Assembly (NCBI GenBank): GCA_035943095.1
Contig: DASZCN010000037.1
Coordinates: forward strand, 16,046-80,045
DNA from: AG41 sp035943095
GTDB lineage: Bacteria; Gemmatimonadota; Gemmatimonadetes; Gemmatimonadales; GWC2-71-9
Direction: 5' to 3'
DNA: 64,000 nt
Each line of letters begins with the position of its first letter. Within the stretch, counting starts at the first letter, position 1. Positions 7,794-16,184 of this stretch are shown here, one piece after another. The notes beneath the pieces were generated by a model, which ran no database searches, was not told the DNA's origin, and saw only the letters and a list, made by a program, of their open reading frames with translations. Made by a program: the position numbers and the translations under genes.

Positions 7794-8542
7794 CCGCGGC
7801 CGCGATCGACGCGCGCGGACTGGGCAAGGATTTCGGCGCGGTCCGCGCACTCGATCGGCTCGACCTGGAGGTGCGCGAGGCCGAGTTTTTCGGCTTTCTT
7901 GGTCCCAATGGCGCGGGCAAGACGACCACCGTCCATTTGCTGGCCACTCTGCTCACGCCGTCCCGTGGATTGGCGCGAGTAGCGGGCCACGACATCCGCG
8001 CCGAAGGGCTCGCGGTCCGACGCAGCATCGGCCTCGTGTTCCAGGAGACCACGCTCGATCGCGACCTCACGATCGAAGAGAACCTCCGCTTTGCGGCCCG
8101 CCTGTGGAACCTTCCTCATCACGAAGCCGCGTCCCGGATCGACAACCTGCTCCAGCGGTTCGGGCTCGAGGAGCGGCGCCGGGATCCGGTGCGGGTCCTA
8201 TCGGGCGGGATGCGTCGCGCCGCCGACATCGCGCGCGGCATTCTCCACCAGCCACGCGTGCTGTTCCTCGACGAGCCCACGGCCGGGCTCGACCCGCGAG
8301 CCCGCCGCTCGCTCTGGGATCTGATACGCAACTTGCGCGCGTCCTCCGGTCTTACCGTGTTTCTGACGACGCATTACGTCGAGGAGGCGGAGCCGTGTGA
8401 TCGAGTCGCGGTGATGGATCGCGGTCGGCTCGCCGCGCTGGGGACTCCCGCGGCGCTCAAGCAGGAGGCGGGCGTCGGCTCGCTGGAAGAAGTGTTTCTG
8501 GCACACACTGGCCACGAGCTGGCCGAGACGGGAGGCGCCTGA
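7790..8542 (+). CDS. ABC-2-type transporter ATP-binding protein in the pqq operon
   Basis: A 250-residue ATPase with Walker A GPNGAGKTT, Q-loop FQETTLDRD, signature LSGGM, Walker B VLFLDEPTAGLD and switch histidine TTHYVEE. It is of the DrrA/NodI exporter type. ABC pairs of this kind are known near PQQ-dependent alcohol-oxidation genes in other bacteria, but their substrate is not firmly established. The start overlaps the pqqE stop (ATGA) and the permease gene follows after two bases. Export of PQQ to the periplasm, where quinoproteins work, or membrane insertion/efflux linked to alcohol oxidation, are the obvious possibilities; this is inference from context. Confidence 0.88.
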   Translation: MTAAAIDARGLGKDFGAVRALDRLDLEVREAEFFGFLGPNGAGKTTTVHLLATLLTPSRGLARVAGHDIRAEGLAVRRSIGLVFQETTLDRDLTIEENLRFAARLWNLPHHEAASRIDNLLQRFGLEERRRDPVRVLSGGMRRAADIARGILHQPRVLFLDEPTAGLDPRARRSLWDLIRNLRASSGLTVFLTTHYVEEAEPCDRVAVMDRGRLAALGTPAALKQEAGVGSLEEVFLAHTGHELAETGGA

Positions 8543-8544
8543 GC

Positions 8545-9342
8545 GTGCGCGCGGTGTACGGTATTGTCGTCCGCGAATTCGTCCGGTTTCTGCGGCAGCG
8601 AGGCCGGGCCCTGTCGAGCGTCGCCCGCCCCTTCGTGTGGCTGATCTTTGCCGGAGCGGGCTTCGCCGCGGTGTTCGCGGGTCGAAGCGACATCGACTAC
8701 CGGGTCTATATGGCGCCGGGGCTCCTCGGAATGGTCGTGATGTTCGGCTCCTTGCTCGCGGCCCTGTCCACGGTCATCGACCGCGATGCCGGCGTGCTGC
8801 GAATGATGCTGGTGGCTCCCATCAAGCGCGGCACCGTGGCGCTCGGGAAGACGCTGGGCGCCACGCTCGTCGGGACGGCGCAGGCAGTCGTCGTGGCGGC
8901 GATCCTGTTGCCGGTCGTGGGTCTCACGCCGACGCCCGGCGGAGCGCTCCTCGCCCTCGCCGCCATCGTACTGACCGGCCTGGCGCTCGGAGCGCTCGGC
9001 GTCGTGCTCGCTGCGGGGATGCGCTCGATCGAGAATTTCGCTGGGGTGATGAACTTCGTGGTGTTCCCGATGCTGTTTCTCTCCGGCGCGCTATACCCGG
9101 TGCGTCATCTCGGCCCGGTGCTGCACCTGCTCGCGCACGTGAACCCGCTCGCCTACGGCGTGGACCTGCTGAAGCACGCGCTGCTGGCCCGATGGACGGA
9201 CGCAGGCTACGGGGGGGAGCTTCCGATCCCGCTGGACTGCATTGCGCTCGCCCTGTTCGCCATGGTCGGTCTCGCGGCGGCGGGGCCGCTGCTGGCCCGC
9301 GAGGGTGGCGTCGCGCGGGCGGCGTTCCGGGAGCGGCGCTAG
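8545..9342 (+). CDS. ABC-2-type transporter permease in the pqq operon
   Basis: A 265-residue membrane protein with about six hydrophobic segments and the ABC-2 family layout: a short cytoplasmic helix (VYGIVVREFVRFLRQR), a first membrane span ending before the loop YRVYMAPGLLGMVVM, and the late conserved segment MLFLSGALYPVRHL. It begins with GTG two bases after the ATPase stop and completes the exporter. The end overlaps the convergent Yip1-family gene by 4 bp, so the pqq operon stops here. A role in moving PQQ or a quinoprotein-related compound is inferred only from position. Confidence 0.85.
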   Translation: MRAVYGIVVREFVRFLRQRGRALSSVARPFVWLIFAGAGFAAVFAGRSDIDYRVYMAPGLLGMVVMFGSLLAALSTVIDRDAGVLRMMLVAPIKRGTVALGKTLGATLVGTAQAVVVAAILLPVVGLTPTPGGALLALAAIVLTGLALGALGVVLAAGMRSIENFAGVMNFVVFPMLFLSGALYPVRHLGPVLHLLAHVNPLAYGVDLLKHALLARWTDAGYGGELPIPLDCIALALFAMVGLAAAGPLLAREGGVARAAFRERR

Positions 9343-10064
9343 ACGAAGAGTCGCGTGATCGCGCCGACGAGGAGCACGATGATGACGCTGCTGATAGCGA
9401 CGATCATGGTGTAGGCGGCGCCCTTGTCCCGCGGAGCCTTCATGACCGGGACCAGGCCGACCTTGAACAGCCAGATGCTGTAGAGGCCGAGGAGGGTACC
9501 GATCGGCGAGAGCTTGGGGAACAGGGCGAGCACGCCTCCCAACCAGTACGGCGTGGTGGCATACGCGGCTACCTTCAGCGCCTGCACGCGGTTCCTCTGT
9601 GCGCCGAACGTCGGGGCCAGTATGTCGATCACGACCGCGAGGAGGTACACCGCGAGGAGATTGAGCCCGTACTCGAGCACCCCGCTCGTCGCCGCGTCGC
9701 CGATCGACATCGGGTAGCTCTCGCCCAGGCTCGCCAAACTGCTGCGGATGCCGAACACGATCGTTCCTAGGGTCGCCGCCAATGGCCCGATGAGCGCCAT
9801 CGGGATCAGATAGCGCCGATAGATCGGCCCCGCGCTGGTGAACTCACCGGCGATCGTAGCCCACTCCTGCGTCGGCTGTAGCAGGAGGCGCTGCGCGCGT
9901 GCCAGCCATGTCGGCAACTTCGTCGGGCCCCGTGGACGGGACGCCGTGGGCTTCACGGTCGGGCGCGGTGGTGGACCGGCCCTGGGGGGCGTGGGGCCGC
10001 GGGGTGGAGTTGGTCCGCGTGGCGGCGGGCCGGGCGGGCGCGGGGGCTGTGGTGGTGTGCGCAT
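9339..10064 (-). CDS. Yip1-family integral membrane protein with proline-rich N-terminus
   Basis: A 241-residue protein. The first ~48 residues are a low-complexity Pro/Arg/Gly region (GPTPPRGPTPP repeats). The remainder has five hydrophobic helices and begins with TKLPTWLARAQRLLLQPTQEWATIA, the opening of bacterial Yip1-domain (DUF1282-like) proteins. The function of bacterial Yip1 proteins is unknown. The gene runs opposite to the pqq operon and overlaps its last gene by 4 bp. Upstream, a 123-bp region separates it from the divergent amidohydrolase operon. Confidence 0.7.
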   Translation of the reverse strand: MRTPPQPPRPPGPPPRGPTPPRGPTPPRAGPPPRPTVKPTASRPRGPTKLPTWLARAQRLLLQPTQEWATIAGEFTSAGPIYRRYLIPMALIGPLAATLGTIVFGIRSSLASLGESYPMSIGDAATSGVLEYGLNLLAVYLLAVVIDILAPTFGAQRNRVQALKVAAYATTPYWLGGVLALFPKLSPIGTLLGLYSIWLFKVGLVPVMKAPRDKGAAYTMIVAISSVIIVLLVGAITRLFV

Positions 10065-10187
10065 GAGGGGACAAAATAGGGAACGGCCGTCAGGTCGCCA
10101 ATACGGACGGCGAGACGCCTATTGCATCTTGCGACTGGCAACCGCGTCCGCCTTGGCGTCTTGACCGTTGGCGGCCCAGATTGAAGC

Positions 10188-10994
10188 ATGCTCGTCGACG
10201 TCCACGCGCACTTTTATCACGACCGCACGCCGCGCGCCGATTGGCGCGAGCGCAACGCCAGCCGGCTCGAAGCGGGACGGAAGATCGGCATTACGATCCA
10301 CGTGGCGTCCATCCTCGGCACGTTCGGCCGGACCTCGCCCACCTATTTCCCCTCGCCACGGGATCTCGTGTATGGGAACGACGCGTTGCTGGCCCTCGAG
10401 CGAGGGCACCCGGACGCCGTACGCGGCTACGTGACCGTGAATCCGAACTATACCGGCCACGCCCTGACCGAGATCGGGCGCTGCCTCGGTGCGGGCATGG
10501 TGGGGATCAAACTCGCGGCGAGCCGTCGCGCTACCGATCCGCTGCTCGACCCGATCTGCGACCTCGCTAAGGAGCGGGGTGTTCCCGTGCTGCACCACGT
10601 CTGGCAGCACCGGCGGCGCGACTGGCCCGGACAGGAGGCGTCGGACGGCGCGGAGCTGTGCGCGCTCGCGGCGCGCCATCCCAAGGTACGGTTAATCCTC
10701 GCCCACATCGGCGGCGGCGGCGATTGGCAGCACTCGCTCGCCGCGGTGCACGGCGGGGGCACGCCCAACGTGTATATCGATCTGTCAGGTAGCGGCGTCG
10801 ACGGCGGGATGCTCGAGGCGTGCCTCGACGCGGTCGGGCCGGAGCGCCTCCTCTTCGGAACGGACCTGACCATGGACACCGGCTGGGCCAAGCTGCGTTA
10901 TCTCGAGCGTTTGCTCCCACCCCGTGAGCTCGAGCTCGTCATGTGGAAGAATGCGGCGAGCATCTTCCCGCGCGGGGCGTTTCCAGCCGACTGA
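10188..10994 (+). CDS. Amidohydrolase-2-type TIM-barrel metal hydrolase
   Basis: A 268-residue compact amidohydrolase. Metal-binding positions are visible in order: DVHAHF at the N-terminus (HxH on strand 1), K in VGIKLAAS, H in VLHHVW, H in LILAHIGGGG, and the catalytic aspartate in LLFGTDL. Such proteins hydrolyse or decarboxylate small cyclic or aromatic acids; the substrate here cannot be named. It heads a six-gene operon and its TGA overlaps the next ATG (ATGA). The 123 bp upstream contain an inverted repeat AGACGCC (10113-10119) / GGCGTCT (10155-10161) that may be an operator. Confidence 0.78.
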   Translation: MLVDVHAHFYHDRTPRADWRERNASRLEAGRKIGITIHVASILGTFGRTSPTYFPSPRDLVYGNDALLALERGHPDAVRGYVTVNPNYTGHALTEIGRCLGAGMVGIKLAASRRATDPLLDPICDLAKERGVPVLHHVWQHRRRDWPGQEASDGAELCALAARHPKVRLILAHIGGGGDWQHSLAAVHGGGTPNVYIDLSGSGVDGGMLEACLDAVGPERLLFGTDLTMDTGWAKLRYLERLLPPRELELVMWKNAASIFPRGAFPAD

Positions 10995-11767
10995 TGCGCA
11001 TCGACGTCAACGCGTTCGTGGGGGCTTACCCCTTTCGCCGGGTGCCAGGCGCTTCGGCCGAGGGCCTGTTGCGTGCCATGGACCGCACAGGAATAGACGC
11101 GGCGTGGGTCAGTCACCTCCCCAGCCTGTTTTGGCGCGAGCCGATGGAGGGGAACCTGTGGCTGTACCGGACCGCCTCGTCCACCGAGCGGCTCAGGCCC
11201 GTGCCCGCCGTTCACCCCGGTTTGGCTGGCTGGGAAGCCGCGCTCGGTGAAGCGGCGGACCGTGGCGCCCCGGCGGTGCGGTGCGATCCCCACTACTACG
11301 GAATCGAGGCAGCGGGCAAGGAAATGCGACTGCTTGTGGCGGCCTGTGGGGCCGCGAAGCTCCCGTTGATCATGGCGGTGCGCCTCGAGGACGGGCGGCA
11401 ACGTCACGTCAACGACCAGGCCGCCGAGCTCGCCGCCGCTCAGGTCCGGTCGCTGATTCGCAGCGATGAGGACGTCCGTCTCGTCATCACGCACGCGGAC
11501 CGCGGGTTCGTCGAGGAGGTGCACTTCGGGTCCACGCCGGAGGAAGCGGCACGGCTCTGGTGGGATGTGAGCTGGATCTGGGGTCCCCCCGAGGATCAGC
11601 TCGAGACGCTGCTCGGGACGATCGGGGTCGATCGCTTTGTCTTCGGTACGGGGCAGCCCCTCCGGATTCCCGAGAGCAGTGTGGCGAAGCTCGACCTCCT
11701 CGACCTGCGTGCCGACCAGCGGGCCGCCATCGAGTCGGGCAACCTCGCGAAAGGACTTGCCGCGTGA
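10994..11767 (+). CDS. Amidohydrolase-fold protein lacking most metal ligands
   Basis: A 257-residue homologue of the amidohydrolase-2 family. It starts MRIDVNAFVGAYPFRRV, where the strand-1 HxH pair of the active family reads N-A-F, and the late GTD aspartate is replaced (FGTGQPL). A histidine remains in ITHAD. This suggests either a non-catalytic partner of the preceding complete amidohydrolase or a metal-independent variant; proteins with the same DVNA-G-x-P-F-R opening exist in other genomes as uncharacterised amidohydrolases. ATG at 10994 overlaps the upstream stop, and the stop overlaps the next GTG by 4 bp. Confidence 0.72.
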   Translation: MRIDVNAFVGAYPFRRVPGASAEGLLRAMDRTGIDAAWVSHLPSLFWREPMEGNLWLYRTASSTERLRPVPAVHPGLAGWEAALGEAADRGAPAVRCDPHYYGIEAAGKEMRLLVAACGAAKLPLIMAVRLEDGRQRHVNDQAAELAAAQVRSLIRSDEDVRLVITHADRGFVEEVHFGSTPEEAARLWWDVSWIWGPPEDQLETLLGTIGVDRFVFGTGQPLRIPESSVAKLDLLDLRADQRAAIESGNLAKGLAA

Positions 11768-12678
11768 CGGTGACGCCTCCCCCCCTCCCACCCCAGCTGC
11801 GATATCGACTCGAATGGGGTCTCATTCCCGCCGTGCCCGTCCCATTTCGCGGTCACGAGCTGGCCAAGGATGCGCTGCAGGCGTACGCGGCGTGGATGGC
11901 GGAGCATCAAGTGGCGGGCGTGGCCGTGTGGGCGCACACGGGCCGCGGCCTCCACCTCTCGGTGGAGCAGCGGCGCCTGGTGCTGGCGACGTGGCGCGCG
12001 GCGCTGCCGCTCAGCACCATCGTGGCGGGCGCGTCCAGTCTCGACATGGCGCGCGAAGCGAAGGCCGGCGGAGCGGACGCGCTACTCGCCTTTCCGCGCG
12101 CGGTGGACCCGGTGGGCTACCACGACGCGCTCAGTCGCGAGCTGCCGGTCATCGCCTTCTATCTCTATGCCGCGGCGGGTGGGGTCGAATACGACAATCA
12201 GACCCTGCACGCCCTCCTCTCCTTGCCCAACGTGATCGGCATCAAGGTCGCCACACTCGATTCGGTGTTGACGTTTCAGCGGATCGCCGGCCTGATGCGC
12301 GACCACCCCGACAAGCTGCTCATCACGGGTGAAGACCGCTTCCTCGGGTACTCGTTCACCATGGGCGCCCGCGCGGCCTTGATCGGCTTGGGCGCCGCGT
12401 TGACGAACATCCAACTCGGCCTGATCGAATCGTTCCGCACGGGCGACTTCGGCAAGTTCGTGAAGCTCGCCGGCTTGTGCGATCGGTTCGCGGGCGCGAC
12501 CTTCGTCCCGCCCATGGAGGGGTACGTGCGTCGCATGCTCTGGGCGCTCGCCGCGGAGGGCGTGATTCCGGACGACGCCTGCGACGATCCCTGGGGACCG
12601 GGCCTGCCGACGGAAGAGCGAGACGCGGTACGCCGCGCGGTGCGGGACACGCGCGGGATCCGTGTCAGCCTGCCGTGA
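11764..12678 (+). CDS. Dihydrodipicolinate synthase/N-acetylneuraminate lyase-family aldolase
   Basis: A 304-residue (beta/alpha)8 class I aldolase. The Schiff-base lysine is in NVIGIKVATLDS, and the active-site tyrosine lies about 28 residues earlier in IAFYLYAAAGG. The usual GTTGE substrate motif reads WAHTGRGLHL here, so it is not a lysine-pathway DapA. Family members cleave or condense pyruvate or other 2-oxoacids with aldehydes, or dehydrate sugar acids. The GTG at 11764 overlaps the previous stop (GTGA), and its own stop overlaps the start chosen for the oxidase gene in the same way. Confidence 0.78.
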   Translation: MTVTPPPLPPQLRYRLEWGLIPAVPVPFRGHELAKDALQAYAAWMAEHQVAGVAVWAHTGRGLHLSVEQRRLVLATWRAALPLSTIVAGASSLDMAREAKAGGADALLAFPRAVDPVGYHDALSRELPVIAFYLYAAAGGVEYDNQTLHALLSLPNVIGIKVATLDSVLTFQRIAGLMRDHPDKLLITGEDRFLGYSFTMGARAALIGLGAALTNIQLGLIESFRTGDFGKFVKLAGLCDRFAGATFVPPMEGYVRRMLWALAAEGVIPDDACDDPWGPGLPTEERDAVRRAVRDTRGIRVSLP

Positions 12679-13901
12679 GATGCATTGCCCGGCGGTCGTT
12701 CGTCGAACGCTGTACCGCGTTGGGCGCCGCCCTGGCGACGGCTCCCCTGCGGAAAGGCTGGGTGCCGATGAGCAACAAGCCGCACGTCGTGGTCGTGGGT
12801 GCCGGCGCGTTCGGCGGCTGGACGGCGTTGTATTTGTTGCGGCGCGGCGCCCGCGTCACGCTGCTCGAGGCGTGGGGGCCCGGCAATTCGCGCTCGAGCT
12901 CGGGCGGCGAGACGCGCGTCATCCGCGCGACGTACGGTCCGCGAGTCGTCTATACGCGGCTGGCCGCCCGCGCGCTCGCTCTTTGGCAAGAGCACGAGCG
13001 ACGTTGGGCTCGCAAGCTGTACCACGGAATCGGCGTCCTCTGGCTCGTGGAGGGGGACGATCAGTACGAGAAGGCGGCGCTGCCGCTCCTCAAAGAGGTC
13101 GGTGTCCAGTTCGAGGAGCTCTCGGACCGGGAGACCGCGAAGCGGTATCCCCAGATCAACTGCGATCGCGTGCGCTGGGCCATCTTCGAGCGGCAGGGCG
13201 GGTACCTCACCGCGCGTCGGGCGTGCGCGAGCGTGCTCGAAGGATTTCTCGCCGAGGGCGGTGACTACCGCCAGCTCGCGGCGGAGCCGCTGCCGCCCCG
13301 CGCCGGCGAGCTTCCGGGCGTGACGCTCTCCGATGGGACGAATCTGGTAGCCGACCGCTTCGTTTTCGCCTGCGGTCCATGGCTTGGCAAGCTGTTTCCC
13401 GACGTGATCGGCGATCGCGTGCGCGCCACCCGGCAGGAGGTGTTCTTCTTCGGCACGCCGCCGGGCGACCGGCGCTTCACCGAGGAAGCGCTCCCCGTGT
13501 GGGCGGACCACGGCACGCATTTCATGTACGGCATTCCCGGCAATGAATGGCGCGGGTTCAAGATCGCGGATGATACGCGCGGCCCCGCGTTCGATCCGAC
13601 GAGCGGCGAGCGGCTGCCGACACCCGAGGTGCTGCGCGCGGCGCGCGACTACGTCGCCTACCGTTTTCCCGCGCTCAAGGACGCCCCATTACTCGAGACG
13701 CGAGTGTGCCAGTACGAGAACTCGCCCGACGAGCACTTCATCATCGACCACCATCCGGCGGCCGGGAATGCCTGGCTGGTGGGTGGGGGCTCGGGGCACG
13801 GCTTCAAGCACGGGCCAGCCGTGGGCGAGCTCGTGGCGAAGCTGGTCCTCGGCGGCGGCGCGCCGGATCCCGATTTCCTCCTCTCCCGCCTTGGCCGGTA
13901 G
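12675..13901 (+). CDS. Covalent-FAD amine oxidase (sarcosine oxidase/N-methyltryptophan oxidase type) with Tat leader
   Basis: A 408-residue DAO-family flavoprotein. The Rossmann motif VVVVGAGAFGGW is followed by SSGGETRVIRATYG, typical of monomeric sarcosine oxidases. The cysteine of the CQYENSPDEHFIID segment (residue 345, or 314 from the internal ATG) matches the cysteine that binds FAD covalently in that family. The catalytic core begins at ATG 12768. However, an in-frame GTG at 12675 overlaps the upstream stop (GTGA, as elsewhere in this operon) and adds 31 residues with a twin-arginine signal: RRSFVER, a hydrophobic stretch and ATA. I therefore prefer 12675 and predict export. It should oxidise an N-alkyl or D-amino compound, giving H2O2. 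Confidence 0.75.
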   Translation: MRCIARRSFVERCTALGAALATAPLRKGWVPMSNKPHVVVVGAGAFGGWTALYLLRRGARVTLLEAWGPGNSRSSSGGETRVIRATYGPRVVYTRLAARALALWQEHERRWARKLYHGIGVLWLVEGDDQYEKAALPLLKEVGVQFEELSDRETAKRYPQINCDRVRWAIFERQGGYLTARRACASVLEGFLAEGGDYRQLAAEPLPPRAGELPGVTLSDGTNLVADRFVFACGPWLGKLFPDVIGDRVRATRQEVFFFGTPPGDRRFTEEALPVWADHGTHFMYGIPGNEWRGFKIADDTRGPAFDPTSGERLPTPEVLRAARDYVAYRFPALKDAPLLETRVCQYENSPDEHFIIDHHPAAGNAWLVGGGSGHGFKHGPAVGELVAKLVLGGGAPDPDFLLSRLGR

Positions 13902-15063
13902 GGCGGCCGGCGCGCTGGAGCGGGATTTCGAGCGATTCCGCCGGGATTGGCCTCGGGATTTCGCGGACGTCGTGCGCACCGAATATCGGATCGACCTCAC
14001 CGCCCGCTATCTCGGCGAGGCGCTCTCTCATCCGGTCGGCAAGGGCTCCGGGCAGCTCTCGTTGAACGAGGCGCAGCTCGAGGAGGACGCACGGGCGGGA
14101 CTGGCGTTCGTGGTGCTCAAGACGGTCATCGCGGAAGACGAGAGTGGCGAACGCGCCATGTCGGCGTGGGCAATCCACGAGACCAGAATGGCCGTCGAAC
14201 GGCGCGCGGCGCGCGACGGTCGGTCGGGGTGGACCGTTACGTGGAAGGGTCGCGGCTGGGACCGCTCCCTGTCCGACTACCTGACGCTGCTGCGGGCGGG
14301 ACGCGACTTGACCCGCGCAGGGCGTCTGCTTGTCGTTCCGTCGGTGAAGTATCACTTGCCCCGGCTGCATGAGCCATTCCGTGAGGCCGAGTATCGACAT
14401 ACGACGGCGGCGCTCGCCGCTGCGTGGGGACGGCCGCCGCTGCTCGTCGAGAAGGATTTCTCGCCGACCCTGGCGGGCGACAAGCTCGCAGACGATCGCG
14501 CGCAAATCGTCCGCTGGCTCGAGGAGGTCCCTGGGCAGATTCGGGCGGCGTCGCCCGTGCCCGTCCGCATCGCGGTCAAGCTAATGAACGCCCGATTCGA
14601 TGATGGATTTCAAGTGGAGATGATGCGTGCGACGCGCGACGCCGATGCTCTCGTCTGCTTCAACCGGCTATTCGATGCGCAACGAGGTGTGGCGTACGGA
14701 GGCTGGGACCTGAGCGACAGAAACCTCCAGGCGTTGGACCTCTACCGTCTGCTACCGCCCTCTACCGACCTCTACCCCCGTCTTTGCGGTACCGGCAACA
14801 TCTCGTCCGGCCGCATGATCCTCGAATATGCGCGGCGCCGCTGCGAAAGTGTCCAGCTGCACACGTTGTTTCAGCTCCCCCTGTCCGAGTACGCCGCGAC
14901 GGACGGCTCCCGGACCGCGCGCGTGCTGCACACCCTGGTGTTTCACCCGGAGCACGGATTGATCGCGGGGCTCCTGGCGCTCGAGGCGCGCGGTGCGCTC
15001 GAGCGACGGGATGGCGAGCTGCATTTCCTGGACGTGGCACGCCGTGCGCATCGCGAAAGTTGA
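13891..15063 (+). CDS. Dihydroorotate dehydrogenase-like FMN TIM-barrel protein
   Basis: About 390 residues. The sequence IDLTARYLGEALSHPV...LAFVVLKTV resembles the first strand of dihydroorotate/dihydropyrimidine dehydrogenases (LGLxLxNPV...GFVVTKTV). Later segments RIAVKLMNA, DALVCFNRL, LCGTGNISSGRMILEYA and SVQLHTLF match their FMN-binding lysine, asparagine and phosphate-binding loops. The region between these anchors diverges, so this is a distant family member with unknown substrate. The start is uncertain: TTG at 13891 overlaps the previous gene by 11 bp and preserves the helical N-terminus, but no good ribosome-binding site is visible. Confidence 0.6.
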   Translation: MAGRAAGALERDFERFRRDWPRDFADVVRTEYRIDLTARYLGEALSHPVGKGSGQLSLNEAQLEEDARAGLAFVVLKTVIAEDESGERAMSAWAIHETRMAVERRAARDGRSGWTVTWKGRGWDRSLSDYLTLLRAGRDLTRAGRLLVVPSVKYHLPRLHEPFREAEYRHTTAALAAAWGRPPLLVEKDFSPTLAGDKLADDRAQIVRWLEEVPGQIRAASPVPVRIAVKLMNARFDDGFQVEMMRATRDADALVCFNRLFDAQRGVAYGGWDLSDRNLQALDLYRLLPPSTDLYPRLCGTGNISSGRMILEYARRRCESVQLHTLFQLPLSEYAATDGSRTARVLHTLVFHPEHGLIAGLLALEARGALERRDGELHFLDVARRAHRES

Positions 15064-16171
15064 GCTCTACGAGCTCGAGCTTCCCTTTGCAGAGCCCTTC
15101 ATCATTTCGGGGGGTCGGATCGATGCGCGGCGATCCCTGGTCGTGGTACTGCGCGACGATCAAGGGCACGTCGGATACGGCGAGGCGGCTCCCGATGAGC
15201 TGCCGTTCTACTCCGAAGAGACCTTGGGCAGCGCGCGCGATCTCATCCCGCGCGTCCTGGTGCCCCGCATCGCGGGTCGGGACTTCGACTCGCCCGAGTC
15301 GGTAGACGCGGCGCTCCGCGAGCACGTGCGGGGAAACCCGTTCGCGCGAGCGGGCGTCGAGACCGCCGCATGGGACCTGGAGGCGCACCGGCGGGGGACG
15401 GGACTCCCACAGCTCGTGGCGCAGCGCCTCGGCGTCACACCGGCCGTGAGCTTCCCCTGCGGCGTGGCGATCGGTATTCCCGAGGATCGCCGGGCCGAGA
15501 CGCTCACCCGGCGCGTGTACGAAGCGGTGCAGCACGGGTACCGGCGCGTGAAAATCAAGGTCGCACCGGGCTGGGACGAGGTCGCGGTCGGGGCTGCCCG
15601 CGTCGGAATGGCCGGCACCGACCTTCCACTGACCGTGGATGCAAACGGCGCCTACGGCTGGCCGGAGCACGAGCCAGCCTTGCGGGCATTGGATGACCTG
15701 GACCTGCTCTATATCGAGCAGCCGCTCGCGCCCGAGGAGCTCGTGGGCCACGCGCGCCTCGCGCAAACGCTCAAGACGCCGGTGTGCCTCGACGAGACGC
15801 TGCGCGATGCTGGCACGGCGCGCCAGATCGTGGCGCTCGGCGGTCCGATGGTCTGGAACATCAAAGTCCATCGAGTGGGCGGGTTGGCGGAGGCATGCCG
15901 CATCTATCGGGCGGCCGCGGAGTGCGGCGCCAAGGTATGGGCCGGCACCATGCCCGAGTCGGGAATCGGATCCCAGGCTGGCTTGGCGATCGCCGCGCTC
16001 CCGGACTGCGCTTTTCCATCGGACCTGGAGCCGAGCACGCGCTGGTTCGGACGCGATGTGGACGTGATCAAGTTGACGATGAGCCGCGAGGGTCGCATGC
16101 CGGTCCCAGCTGTGTCGGTTGCTCGATTGCTCGACTCGGCGCGCTTCCGCGCCACCACTCGTCCGCTCTAA
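15044..16171 (+). CDS. Enolase-superfamily enzyme (MenC/N-succinylamino acid racemase-like)
   Basis: A 375-residue muconate-lactonizing-subgroup enzyme. The catalytic pair K170-x-K172 is in RVKIKVAPGWD; metal ligands are the Asp of VDANGAY, Glu of IEQPL and Asp/Glu of CLDETL; the second catalytic lysine is in WNIKVHRVGG. This pattern fits o-succinylbenzoate synthase and N-acylamino acid racemase. No menaquinone genes are nearby, so a racemase or epimerase role in the operon's pathway is more likely. GTG 15044 overlaps the preceding gene by 20 bp and gives the family's usual N-terminus RIAKVELYELELPF. Confidence 0.82.
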   Translation: MRIAKVELYELELPFAEPFIISGGRIDARRSLVVVLRDDQGHVGYGEAAPDELPFYSEETLGSARDLIPRVLVPRIAGRDFDSPESVDAALREHVRGNPFARAGVETAAWDLEAHRRGTGLPQLVAQRLGVTPAVSFPCGVAIGIPEDRRAETLTRRVYEAVQHGYRRVKIKVAPGWDEVAVGAARVGMAGTDLPLTVDANGAYGWPEHEPALRALDDLDLLYIEQPLAPEELVGHARLAQTLKTPVCLDETLRDAGTARQIVALGGPMVWNIKVHRVGGLAEACRIYRAAAECGAKVWAGTMPESGIGSQAGLAIAALPDCAFPSDLEPSTRWFGRDVDVIKLTMSREGRMPVPAVSVARLLDSARFRATTRPL

Positions 16172-16184
16172 GAGGGGGTCGAAG

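Noticed and set aside
10065..10187. A sigma-54 promoter before the amidohydrolase operon (TGGCA element near 10135)
   Set aside because: GG and GC elements are 11, not 10, bases apart, and no enhancer-like repeats are present.
15044..16171. Assignment as menaquinone-pathway MenC
   Set aside because: No other men genes are near, and the neighbouring genes point to an unrelated pathway; family-level naming only.
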